Assembly: GCA_003446335.1 (NCBI GenBank)
Contig: DMAZ01000249.1
Span: forward strand, 264-6,109
From: Lachnospiraceae bacterium
Lineage (GTDB): Bacteria; Bacillota_A; Clostridia; Lachnospirales; Lachnospiraceae
Reading direction: 5' to 3'
DNA: 5,846 nucleotides
Shown here: positions 1-5,846 of the stretch, in pieces
How positions within the stretch are numbered: position 1 is the stretch's first letter
How the letters are laid out: each line of letters opens with the position of its first letter
Position numbers and translations under genes: made by a program
The notes under the pieces: generated by a model
The model's input: only the letters and a program-made list of their open reading frames with translations
What the model was told of the DNA's origin: nothing
Database searches by the model: none

Positions 1-1
1 G

Positions 2-475
2 GACGGTATCGTTCAGCAGATCGACACACCGCAGATGCTGTACGATCATCCGGTAAATGAGTTCGTAGCCGGATTCATCGGCTCTCCGCAGATGAACTTT
101 ATGGATGCGAAGATCTCCAACAAGGGCAAGACGATCGAAGTCGGCGGATTCAAGCTCGCGCTTTCAAGCGAGAGAGCTGCAAAGCTTGCTGCATACGACG
201 GAAAGACTGTCGTTCTCGGCATCCGTCCGGAAGATGTACATGATGATCCGGACTTCCTTGCAAAGCACAATGAAGCGATCATCAATGCAGAGATCAAGGT
301 TTACGAGCTTCTGGGCGCGGAAGTATTCCTGTACTTCGATTTCGCAGGCAGCCAGATGACAGCCCGCGTTAACCCGCGCACAACAGCCCGTACAGGCGAC
401 ACAGTCAAGTTCGCGCTTGATATGGAGAAAGCTCATTTCTTCGATAAAGAGACAGAGCTTACGATCGTTGACTGA
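2..475 (+). CDS. ugpC: ABC transporter ATP-binding protein, MsmX/UgpC/MalK family, C-terminal part (5' end outside window)
   Basis: The reading frame is open from base 2 to the TGA at 473-475 and gives 157 C-terminal residues; the Walker A, signature and Walker B motifs would lie upstream of the window. The first visible residues, with DGIVQQIDTP then FVAGFIGSPQMNF, are the hallmark end of the nucleotide-binding domain in carbohydrate importer ATPases of the MalK/UgpC/MsmX type. A TOBE-type regulatory domain follows, with the family's GIRPEDV motif at visible residues 73-79 and a second beta-rich repeat containing VYELLGAEVFLYF. The complete protein in this family is usually about 370 residues, so a little over half is missing. 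It would energise sugar or glycerol-phosphate type importers at the inner face of the membrane; in Firmicutes such ATPases often serve several permeases. The symbol is a family label, and the substrate cannot be deduced. A terminator separates it from the next operon. Confidence 0.93.
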   Translation, partial: DGIVQQIDTPQMLYDHPVNEFVAGFIGSPQMNFMDAKISNKGKTIEVGGFKLALSSERAAKLAAYDGKTVVLGIRPEDVHDDPDFLAKHNEAIINAEIKVYELLGAEVFLYFDFAGSQMTARVNPRTTARTGDTVKFALDMEKAHFFDKETELTIVD

Positions 476-547
476 TTAGGATCTGAATAAAAATGAGATC
501 TTTCCCGGCAGGTGATGGACCGGGTCAGGATAATTAAGTGAGATATG

Positions 548-590
548 ATCCGCGAAATATGGTCACAGACCATGTTTCGCGGATTTTTTT
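548..590 (+). terminator. Rho-independent terminator after the ABC ATPase gene
   Basis: Bases 548-564 pair with 568-584 to give a 17-bp stem (ATCCGCGAAA then TATGGTC, against GACCATG then TTTCGCGGAT) with a single G-U pair (558-574) and a three-base ACA loop. A run of seven T (584-590) follows at once. It lies 72 nt after the stop codon of the ATPase gene. The opposite strand lacks a T-tract on its 3' side, so it should work in the + direction only. A weaker stem, CCCGG (504-508) with CCGGG (520-524), sits between the stop codon and the terminator. Confidence 0.95.
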
Positions 591-592
591 AC

Positions 593-621
593 TTTATTTG
601 AAGTTGTGACTAATGTATAAT
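593..621 (+). promoter_or_regulatory. Predicted sigma-A promoter of the lipoprotein-regulator-hydratase operon
   Basis: A perfect TATAAT -10 box lies at 616-621. Seventeen bases upstream is a poor -35 candidate, TTTATT (593-598). TTGAAG at 598-603 looks better as a hexamer but would leave only 12 bp of spacer. The position, directly after the upstream terminator and about 100 bp before the first start codon, suits an independent transcription unit. The weak -35 suggests the promoter may need an activator; that is inference. Transcription would start near 628, leaving a leader of about 90 nt. Confidence 0.65.
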
Positions 622-636
622 AGTTTCGATTATCTG

Positions 637-698
637 TCAGCCTTGAGTCAGGGTCCTGCCTGCGGGATATGGCAGGATCTCAACTAAAAGTCAGCTGA
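637..698 (+). promoter_or_regulatory. Structured 5' leader (three nested helices) upstream of the lipoprotein gene
   Basis: Three complementary segments nest inside one another: TCAGC (637-641) with GCTGA (694-698), TTGAG (643-647) with CTCAA (679-683), and GTCCTGCC (653-660) with GGCAGGAT (671-678, one G-U pair). The apical loop is ten bases, 661-670. The two outer helices meet across one unpaired base on the left and about ten on the right; a five-base bulge (648-652) separates the inner two. The words GTCAGC and TGAGTCAG each occur twice, at 636-641 and 644-651 and again at 690-695 and 702-709, so the second copies could compete for pairing or act as repeated protein sites. I do not recognise a known riboswitch class. 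It may be a cis-regulatory RNA or a regulator-binding region. Confidence 0.45.
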
Positions 699-710
699 AT
701 CTGAGTCAGT

Positions 711-718
711 GGGGTGAG
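711..718 (+). promoter_or_regulatory. Ribosome-binding site of the lipoprotein gene
   Basis: GGGGTGAG stands directly in front of the ATG at 719. Aligned with AGGAGGTGA, it matches best at its 3' part (GGTGA), giving a rather short spacer. It favours the 719 start over the internal ATG at 737, whose nearest purine-rich stretch (GAGG, 721-724) is 12 nt away. The internal start would nonetheless give a tidier signal peptide beginning MKKRIL. Confidence 0.6.
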
Positions 719-2317
719 ATGAGGAAATCGATCTGTATGAAAAAACGAATTTTAGCAGGCATGCTGGCCATGTTGATCATCGGTACGGGGTGCGCGAACG
801 GCAGCAGTGAATCGAATATACCCCCGGACAATGAATCGGAAGGATTGACGGGGCCTTTATCGGAATCGGACAGCAGCGGGAGCGGTCCGTCAGTCCGGAA
901 GGATGAAGAGGATCTTTCCGCATTATCCGGAACGGAAGAACTGACGGACGATAGTTTTTATGATGAAAGCTCTAAAGATGAAAGCTTTTATAATGAAAGT
1001 TATCCGGGAGACCGTCTGCTCTCAGATGAGGCCATCGGCGTCAGGAACGAGTATGTAATATATTGTCCTGACACGGAGCTGCCGGATCTTTTTAAGGCAT
1101 GTTATCCGGGTTATGAAGCGGTCTCGGATCCATCTGAAGATAACGGAAGGATGGTGGCTGAGGGCAGGATCGGGGACATGAAGATCATATGGATCATTTC
1201 GGATTATTTTTATGATTCCCATAATGAGGAGCGGTTGGATGAGCTGCTGATCAGGCAGCAGGAAGAAGGAGCTTCGGATTATGACTGGGTGGATCTTTTT
1301 GTCCTGGATGAGGTGAGCCTGGAAAAGTATATCGAGGATGGAGTGAATATTGCACTGGATCTGCGAATGGATCTGAGGATTCCTCTTCTTCATTTCAGAT
1401 CACAGCTTCCCTACACACAGGAACTTGCAAGTGTCGGGATGCATCTTCGAGGAGCTGCGCTTGATATTTCTCCCGGTGTTTTTATGTATAGAAGGAGCAT
1501 CGCCAAGGAGGTACTCGGAAGTGATGATCCGGAGACGGTCTCGGAAGCCGTCAGCAGCTGGGAATCATTTCGGGAGACGGCCGGGAAGGCGAAGAACGCA
1601 GGATATAAGATGCTGGCCGGATATGATGATGCGTTCGACGTATACGCACAGTCGGCCGAGGAATGGTATTCGGATGACGGGACTATTCACGTCGATGATC
1701 GACTGATGGAATGGGTCGAAACGACGAAGGAATTCGCTCAGGAAGGCTGCTGCGGCGAAATGCAGATGTGGTCTGACGAGTGGATGAAGAGCATTACCGG
1801 AAAAGGAGATGTTTTCGGTTATTTCCTTTCCGCGGAAGAGATCTGTACAATCAGAGATTCCGTAGAAAAGGATAATGCGGACAGTTTCGGTGACTGGGGA
1901 ATTGCAGCCGGGCCGGATGCCTGGTACAGAGGAGGAACATGGCTCTGTGCCGCGGTCAATTCGCCGAATACGCGTTTCTCCGGGAAACTTATTGATGATC
2001 TGACCTGCAACAGTGACGTCATGAGGGAGATTTATTTAAAGACAGGTCTGACGGTCAATAATGACAAGGTCCTGCTCGAACAGGAAGATACTTTCGAAAC
2101 TGCTTTTTTCGCAGGTCAGGAAACCGGTCCTGTCTTTTATGAGGCGGCACAGCGAATAAAAAAACCTATGGCGGATGGGGATAAGTGGGCATTGGACGAT
2201 ATTTTTCAGGAAGCCTACCACCCTTATTTTGAAGGAAAATGTTCGAGCAATGACGCTCTGGCCTCATTTTACCAGGTCGCAAAAAGCATGATCTTTACGG
2301 AGGACGAGGAATGGTAA
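719..2317 (+). CDS. Divergent extracellular solute-binding lipoprotein (ABC substrate-binding protein, family 1-like)
   Basis: This 532-residue protein starts with a lipoprotein signal: basic residues (MKKR from residue 7), a hydrophobic stretch ILAGMLAMLII (11-21) and GTGC, with Cys25 the likely lipidated residue. The lipobox is atypical because Gly, not Leu, is at -3. Residues 26 to about 108 form a hydrophilic linker rich in Ser, Asp, Glu and Gly that would tether the protein to the membrane. From about residue 112 the pattern resembles family 1 solute-binding proteins: a first strand YVIYCPD, VDLFVLDEVSLEKYIEDG (191-208), VFMYRRSIAKEVLG (254-267) with a following WESF (281-284), and WGIAAGPDAWYRGGTWLCAAVN (two halves, 393-402 and 403-414) matching the late sugar-binding-protein segment. 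Typical members have about 420-450 residues, so the linker explains much of the extra length. No permease gene adjoins it. Ligand unknown; a sensory or cell-surface binding role is an alternative to transport. It is first in an operon and overlaps the regulator gene. Confidence 0.8.
   Translation: MRKSICMKKRILAGMLAMLIIGTGCANGSSESNIPPDNESEGLTGPLSESDSSGSGPSVRKDEEDLSALSGTEELTDDSFYDESSKDESFYNESYPGDRLLSDEAIGVRNEYVIYCPDTELPDLFKACYPGYEAVSDPSEDNGRMVAEGRIGDMKIIWIISDYFYDSHNEERLDELLIRQQEEGASDYDWVDLFVLDEVSLEKYIEDGVNIALDLRMDLRIPLLHFRSQLPYTQELASVGMHLRGAALDISPGVFMYRRSIAKEVLGSDDPETVSEAVSSWESFRETAGKAKNAGYKMLAGYDDAFDVYAQSAEEWYSDDGTIHVDDRLMEWVETTKEFAQEGCCGEMQMWSDEWMKSITGKGDVFGYFLSAEEICTIRDSVEKDNADSFGDWGIAAGPDAWYRGGTWLCAAVNSPNTRFSGKLIDDLTCNSDVMREIYLKTGLTVNNDKVLLEQEDTFETAFFAGQETGPVFYEAAQRIKKPMADGDKWALDDIFQEAYHPYFEGKCSSNDALASFYQVAKSMIFTEDEEW
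2299..2303 (+). promoter_or_regulatory. Ribosome-binding site of the regulator gene, inside the lipoprotein gene
   Basis: GGAGG lies 7 nt before the ATG at 2311, within the last codons of the lipoprotein gene. It fixes the regulator's start and, with the 7-nt overlap of the two reading frames, suggests translational coupling. Confidence 0.8.
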
Positions 2318-3219
2318 GTGATGAGGAGAAGCTGAAACAGTCTGTTGAAGAGCTGAATCGCCTGACCGGACTTCACTTTACACTGGAAGCCGATGATGAC
2401 GTCGAATCATCCGAAAAATATGAAAAAATAAGGCAGATCACGGCAGCCTGGAGAGAAAAGAACAGCAGGAGCACCTTCCTGACGGAGCTGCTCAGGGGTG
2501 TCCTGGCAGAATCCGAAATAGCTGAGAGGACGGCCAGATTTCATCTGGTCTCTGCCGTAAGAAGAGTTCTGTTCGTTATAGAGACAGACGGTGAATCCCT
2601 TGACGTCGCTTATCGGATCATACATCAGATGTTCACATCCACGAGTGACATGACCGTAAGAATGGGTGGAAGCCGGCTTGCGCTCATCCGGTCTGCCCAG
2701 AAAGAGTATAAAGAGTCTGCCGGGGAGGAGACCGCGCACATGATCGTGGACATGTTGAATGCAGAGGCTATGGTGAGGGCCAAAGTTGCGTTTGCAGAAC
2801 CCTGTGAAACGCTGGAAGAGCTTCCGGAGGCTTATCAGAACGCTCTGACAGCGCTTACCATCGGCAGGATCTTCTACTCCCATGAGACTGTTCTGGATTT
2901 TTCAAGACTTGGAATCGGCAGATTGATCAATGAGCTGCCCGTCGAGGTATGCCGCAGATTTCTGAGGGAAGTTTACCGCGATAATATTCCCGATGAACTG
3001 GACGAGGAGACACAGACGACGATCAATACGTTTTTCAGCAATAATCTTAATATATCGGAAACCGCAAGGCAGCTGTACCTGCACAGGAATACGCTGGTAT
3101 ATCGCCTTGAAAAACTTCATCAGCAGACAGGACTTGATATCCGTGTCTTTGAGGATGCAATGACTTATAAAATTGCCTCCATGGTGAGTGGATATCTTAA
3201 ATATATACAGGAGGACTGA
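2311..3219 (+). CDS. PucR/CdaR-type helix-turn-helix transcriptional regulator
   Basis: This 302-residue cytoplasmic protein has the C-terminal helix-turn-helix of the PucR/CdaR group at about residues 234-295. It reads [20 protein letters not shown] from residue 246, with the family's hallmark [12 protein letters not shown] at 258-269 followed by TGLDIR. The central part, roughly 82-190, fits the GGDEF-like domain common in these regulators, including [19 protein letters not shown] (168-186), which corresponds to the conserved segment before the DNA-binding region. The first 80 residues show no recognised sensory domain, transmembrane segment or PAS-like motif, so the effector is unclear. 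Known relatives respond to purines (PucR) or sugar diacids (CdaR) and often activate the genes beside them. Here the gene is between the lipoprotein and hydratase genes, so control of its own operon is likely but inferred. It overlaps the upstream gene by 7 nt and ends 2 nt before the hydratase start. Confidence 0.88.
   Translation: MVSDEEKLKQSVEELNRLTGLHFTLEADDDVESSEKYEKIRQITAAWREKNSRSTFLTELLRGVLAESEIAERTARFHLVSAVRRVLFVIETDGESLDVAYRIIHQMFTSTSDMTVRMGGSRLALIRSAQKEYKESAGEETAHMIVDMLNAEAMVRAKVAFAEPCETLEELPEAYQNALTALTIGRIFYSHETVLDFSRLGIGRLINELPVEVCRRFLREVYRDNIPDELDEETQTTINTFFSNNLNISETARQLYLHRNTLVYRLEKLHQQTGLDIRVFEDAMTYKIASMVSGYLKYIQED
3209..3214 (+). promoter_or_regulatory. Ribosome-binding site of the hydratase gene
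   Basis: A perfect AGGAGG, 7 nt from the ATG at 3222, lies inside the last codons of the regulator gene. It is the strongest Shine-Dalgarno sequence in the window and predicts high translation of the enzyme. Confidence 0.9.
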
Positions 3220-3221
3220 TT

Positions 3222-5504
3222 ATGATCAAATTACACGAAGGCGGAGTATATCTGTTCCATGGCACTGAAATCAGTGAGTCTTACAGCGGAAATGCGCAGG
3301 CGGCAAGAGAAGGCACGATTGCATACGGTATTCTCAAGCAGCACAACACATCCGGCAATATGGATCAGCTTCAGATCCGATTTGACGCACTGACATCTCA
3401 TGATATCACATATGTCGGTATCATTCAGACTGCCCGCGCTTCCGGTCTTGAGAAGTTCCCGATCCCTTATGTACTGACCAACTGTCATAATTCTCTCTGC
3501 GCAGTCGGGGGAACGATCAATGAGGATGACCATGTCTTCGGACTTACGGCCGCACAGAAATACGGCGGCGTATACGTTCCGCCCATGCAGGCTGTCATTC
3601 ATCAGTATGCGCGCGAGATGCTCTCCGGAGGCGGAAAAATGATCCTCGGAAGTGACAGCCATACCCGCTACGGAGCGCTTGGGACCATGGCAATGGGAGA
3701 AGGCGGTCCGGAGCTTGTAAAGCAGCTCCTTTCACGTACGTATGACATTAAGATGCCGGAAATTGTTGCGATTTATCTGACGGGTGCTCCCCGTCCGGGC
3801 GTCGGTCCCCAGGATATCGCGCTGGCTATTATCGGTGCCGTCTTTAAGAACGGCTTTGTGAAGAATAAGGTCATGGAGTTTGTGGGACCGGGTGTAGCCG
3901 CTCTTTCCATGGATTACCGTATCGGTGTTGATGTTATGACCACGGAGACGACCTGCCTGTCCTCTATCTGGCAGACGGATGAGCTTACTCGTGAATATTA
4001 TGCGATCCACAGAAGAGAGCAGGATTACAAGTCTCTGTCGCCAGCTTCTGTTGCCTACTATGATTCTCTGGTGGAAGTTGATCTGTCCGCCATCAAACCG
4101 ATGATTGCTATGCCTTATCATCCGAGCTGTACCTATACGATTGACGAAGTGATCGCAAATGCTGCCGATATCCTTCATGAAACGGAAGAGCGCGCGAAAG
4201 TATCTTTCGGTGATAAAGTCCATGTAGATCTGATGAGCAAACTTAGTGACGGAAAGATCATGGTCGATCAGGGCATTATTGCAGGATGCGCAGGAGGCGG
4301 ATTTGAGAACATCTGTGACGCGGCAGACATTCTTCGCAATAAAAGCATCGGGACCGGCTGCTTCTCACTGAATGTTTATCCGGCGTCCATGCCGGTCTAT
4401 ATGGAACTTGTGAAGAACGGGGTATTTGCAGATCTCCTTGAGACCGGAGCTGTGATCAAACCGGCTTTCTGCGGACCTTGTTTCGGAGCCGGTGACACGC
4501 CGGCCAACAATGCGTTCTCGATCAGGCACTCTACCCGCAACTTCCCGAACCGCGAGGGTTCAAAGGTCCAGGAAGGACAGATTTCGTCTGTTGCGCTGAT
4601 GGATGCGAGATCTATCGCAGCGACTGCTGCCAACAAGGGTGTTCTGACTTCTGCGGAATACTTTACGGGTGAATATACAAAGCCCAGATATTTCTTTGAT
4701 GATCGTATTTACAGGAACCGGGTATTTGACAGCAAGGGAGAGGCGGATCCTTCTGTCAGTCTGCAGTTCGGGCCGAACATCAAGGACTGGCCGTCTATGC
4801 CGGCACTCACAGATAACCTTCTTCTCAAGGTCGTCAGTGAAATTCATGACCCTGTCACAACAACAGATGAACTGATTCCGTCAGGGGAGACTTCCTCTTA
4901 TCGTTCGAATCCGCTGAAACTGGCGAGCTTTGCACTATCCAGAAAGGATCCTGCCTATGTCGGGAAGGCCAGGGAGGTCCAGATGGCTGAAATTGCCAGG
5001 GAAGAGGCCCTCGGCGAAAGCGAAGATGCTGTCGCTGCGGAAGTTGCCGGTGCCTGTGCGGAGACAGCGGCTGCAATGACAGCGGTCAGGAAAGTATTTC
5101 CCGAGGCGGAATATGACAACACAGGAATCGGCTCCACCATTTTCGCGGTAAAGCCGGGTGACGGTTCTGCCCGCGAACAGGCTGCCTCCTGCCAGAAAGT
5201 TCTGGGCGGATGGGCCAATATTGCAAATGAATATGCAACGAAGCGGTATCGCTCCAACCTGATCAACTGGGGAATGCTGCCGCTTTTGATCGAGGAGGGA
5301 GACCTTCCGTTCTCAAACGGAGATTATATCTTTATTCCCGATATTCAGAGCGCGGTGCGGGAGAAGGCTGAAGACATCAGAGCTTATGTGGTGAAGCCGG
5401 ACGGGCTCAGAGAATTCATCGTACGTCTCGGTGAACTGACGGATGACGAGAGAGAAATCATAGAGGACGGATGCCTCATTAACTACTACAGGAATCACAG
5501 ATAA
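3222..5504 (+). CDS. Aconitase-superfamily hydratase (YbhJ-like), [4Fe-4S] enzyme
   Basis: This 760-residue protein carries the aconitase fold across its full length. The active-site loop [12 protein letters not shown] is at 143-154 (Asp145, Ser146, His147). Cys356 (in [10 protein letters not shown]) and Cys417/Cys420 (in FCGPCFG) match the three iron-sulfur ligands Cys358, 421 and 424 of mitochondrial aconitase, with nearly the same spacing. Arg439 and Arg444 (TRNFPNREG) keep the five-residue interval of aconitase Arg447/Arg452. The C-terminal swivel domain shows [10 protein letters not shown] (646-655) and [13 protein letters not shown] (676-688). Ser649 corresponds to catalytic Ser642, while the next serine is Ala650. 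The length is nearer that of the putative hydratase YbhJ of E. coli (about 750 residues) than AcnA or AcnB (about 870-890). It should interconvert a hydroxy-acid with its dehydrated form in the cytoplasm. Citrate/isocitrate is possible, but the regulator and lipoprotein neighbours suggest a dedicated catabolic substrate. It is the last gene of the operon. Confidence 0.92.
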   Translation: MIKLHEGGVYLFHGTEISESYSGNAQAAREGTIAYGILKQHNTSGNMDQLQIRFDALTSHDITYVGIIQTARASGLEKFPIPYVLTNCHNSLCAVGGTINEDDHVFGLTAAQKYGGVYVPPMQAVIHQYAREMLSGGGKMILGSDSHTRYGALGTMAMGEGGPELVKQLLSRTYDIKMPEIVAIYLTGAPRPGVGPQDIALAIIGAVFKNGFVKNKVMEFVGPGVAALSMDYRIGVDVMTTETTCLSSIWQTDELTREYYAIHRREQDYKSLSPASVAYYDSLVEVDLSAIKPMIAMPYHPSCTYTIDEVIANAADILHETEERAKVSFGDKVHVDLMSKLSDGKIMVDQGIIAGCAGGGFENICDAADILRNKSIGTGCFSLNVYPASMPVYMELVKNGVFADLLETGAVIKPAFCGPCFGAGDTPANNAFSIRHSTRNFPNREGSKVQEGQISSVALMDARSIAATAANKGVLTSAEYFTGEYTKPRYFFDDRIYRNRVFDSKGEADPSVSLQFGPNIKDWPSMPALTDNLLLKVVSEIHDPVTTTDELIPSGETSSYRSNPLKLASFALSRKDPAYVGKAREVQMAEIAREEALGESEDAVAAEVAGACAETAAAMTAVRKVFPEAEYDNTGIGSTIFAVKPGDGSAREQAASCQKVLGGWANIANEYATKRYRSNLINWGMLPLLIEEGDLPFSNGDYIFIPDIQSAVREKAEDIRAYVVKPDGLREFIVRLGELTDDEREIIEDGCLINYYRNHR

Positions 5505-5542
5505 ACAAGAATTACAGATAAACAGGAATCATAGATAAACAA
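5492..5542 (+). repeat. Three 17-bp tandem repeats spanning the hydratase stop codon
   Basis: Three contiguous 17-base units read GAATCACAGATAAACAA (5492-5508), GAATTACAGATAAACAG (5509-5525) and GAATCATAGATAAACAA (5526-5542). Each differs from the first by at most two bases. Unit 1 supplies the last codons and the TAA stop (5502-5504) of the hydratase. Because 17 is not a multiple of three, the TAA in the three units (5502, 5519, 5536) falls in all three forward frames. The array runs into the A-tract of the terminator. Confidence 0.9.
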
Positions 5543-5571
5543 AAAGGCTGTCGCTACGCGGCAGCCTTTTT
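5541..5571 (+). terminator. Rho-independent terminator of the operon, possibly bidirectional
   Basis: AAAAAGGCTGTCGC (5541-5554) pairs with GCGGCAGCCTTTTT (5558-5571) through 14 bp with one G-U pair and a three-base TAC loop. Five T on the 3' side and five A on the 5' side make it look usable in both directions; on the minus strand the hairpin is followed by TTTTTGTTT. It begins 36 nt after the hydratase stop codon. Confidence 0.93.
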
Positions 5572-5671
5572 AATCTCTGACGCAGAATTCTCGTGACGCG
5601 AGTCTATGATGAATGCGCAAAATGAAACTTGTCTCTGACAGGGGATACAAAGTAAGCGTCAGAGATTAAAA
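5568..5671. repeat. 104-bp inverted-repeat element with 16-bp perfect arms
   Basis: TTTTAATCTCTGACGC (5568-5583) is the exact reverse complement of GCGTCAGAGATTAAAA (5656-5671). Between the arms are two smaller hairpins: CTCG (5590-5593) with CGAG (5599-5602), and CTTGTC (5628-5633) with GACAGG (5637-5642, one G-U pair). The core also repeats TCTC..TGACGC (5574-5583 and 5589-5599). GCCT flanks both ends (5564-5567 and 5672-5675), which could be a 4-bp target duplication or chance. No gene lies within it. It may be a miniature transposable element, a small structured RNA or an extended 3' processing structure; the left arm shares its T-tract with the terminator. Confidence 0.7.
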
Positions 5672-5763
5672 GCCTCCGGCGGATCTCAGCTGTGTAATGA
5701 ACAATGTACAGAATATAATAAAAAGTTGAAACAATACGAACAGTATATATTTGTACATACAAT

Positions 5764-5792
5764 TTGAAAAATTAATGGGTATATGCTAAAAT
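5764..5792 (+). promoter_or_regulatory. Predicted sigma-A promoter, upstream member of a tandem pair
   Basis: TTGAAA (5764-5769) is followed after exactly 17 bp by TAAAAT (5787-5792), each one base off consensus. TG at 5784-5785 gives the extended -10 form TGcTAAAAT. It points rightward out of the window. Confidence 0.7.
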
Positions 5793-5817
5793 TTTTATCC
5801 TATTTTCACAAAAAGTA

Positions 5818-5846
5818 TTGACATTTACGACATGATTTGTTAATAT
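5818..5846 (+). promoter_or_regulatory. Predicted sigma-A promoter, downstream member of a tandem pair, at the window edge
   Basis: A perfect TTGACA (5818-5823) is followed after 17 bp by TAATAT (5841-5846, four of six matching TATAAT), with TG at 5838-5839 giving an extended -10. The window ends on the last base of the -10 box, so the transcript start and gene lie outside. It sits 54 bp after the first promoter. Confidence 0.75.

Larger units (their letters stand above)
5505..5846. other. Non-coding intergenic region
   Basis: I see no credible gene in these 342 bases on either strand. The left half carries the tandem repeats, the terminator and the inverted-repeat element. From about 5695 the base composition turns strongly AT-rich and holds two promoters for a gene beyond the right edge. 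Also present are two TGTACA palindromes (5705-5710 and 5752-5757, start to start 47 bp) and AATTTGAAAAATT (5761-5773), a 5-3-5 inverted repeat overlapping the -35 box of the first promoter; either could be an operator. The longest start-to-stop frames here are about ten codons and lack ribosome-binding sites. Confidence 0.8.

Noticed and set aside
613..687. A 24-codon open frame (beginning MYNSFDYLS) in the leader, which could suggest a leader peptide
   Set aside because: Its ATG overlaps the predicted -10 box, so the start codon would not be in the transcript, and it has no ribosome-binding site.
2407..2883. Minus-strand open frame of 158 codons opposite the regulator gene
   Set aside because: It lies wholly opposite a gene with clear family motifs, has no recognisable domain and no plausible ribosome-binding site; it is a shadow frame.
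3732..4223. Minus-strand open frame of 163 codons opposite the hydratase gene
   Set aside because: It is antisense to conserved aconitase-fold sequence, and its arginine- and histidine-rich translation resembles no protein family I know.
5492..5542. CRISPR-like repeats
   Set aside because: The three 17-bp units are contiguous with no spacers, and no cas gene is present.
5607..5639. Short frame starting MMNAQNE within the inverted-repeat element
   Set aside because: Ten codons, no ribosome-binding site, and it lies inside a palindromic structure.
5714..5719. TATAAT hexamer as a third promoter before the downstream gene
   Set aside because: No acceptable -35 hexamer is found 16-18 bp upstream; in AT-rich DNA this word is expected by chance.

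Overview
The window looks like chromosomal DNA of a Gram-positive anaerobe of the Clostridia, probably Lachnospiraceae-like. The reasons are strong purine-rich Shine-Dalgarno sites, a lipoprotein-type solute-binding protein, an MsmX/UgpC-type ABC ATPase, a PucR/CdaR-type regulator, Rho-independent terminators, and roughly balanced GC in genes with AT-rich spacers. The taxonomic placement is inference from gene content and style; no marker gene is present.

Layout, all genes on the + strand. (1) Positions 2-475 hold the C-terminal part of a carbohydrate-type ABC transporter ATP-binding subunit, closed by a near-perfect intrinsic terminator at 548-590. (2) A new transcription unit starts just after it: a TATAAT promoter at about 593-621, a 5' leader that can fold into three nested helices (637-698), then three tightly packed genes. 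These encode a divergent solute-binding lipoprotein (719-2317), a PucR/CdaR-type helix-turn-helix regulator (2311-3219, overlapping the first gene by 7 nt) and a 760-residue aconitase-superfamily hydratase (3222-5504, 2 nt after the regulator). (3) The operon ends in three 17-bp tandem repeats that include the stop codon and a strong, potentially bidirectional terminator (5541-5571). (4) The last 342 bases have no gene. They contain a 104-bp inverted-repeat element and, at the extreme right edge, two tandem sigma-A-like promoters, each with an extended -10, pointing at a gene outside the window.

The three middle genes probably form one operon, with the regulator's and hydratase's ribosome-binding sites lying inside the preceding genes. 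The hydratase keeps the three iron-sulfur cysteines, the substrate-binding arginine pair and the catalytic serine expected of the aconitase fold, so it should dehydrate/hydrate a carboxylic acid, but its substrate cannot be read from the sequence. The solute-binding protein has no permease beside it. The most notable aspect is therefore a lipoprotein, a PucR-like regulator and an aconitase-like enzyme packaged together, possibly a sensing or uptake and catabolism module for an unidentified organic acid. That functional link is inference from gene order only.
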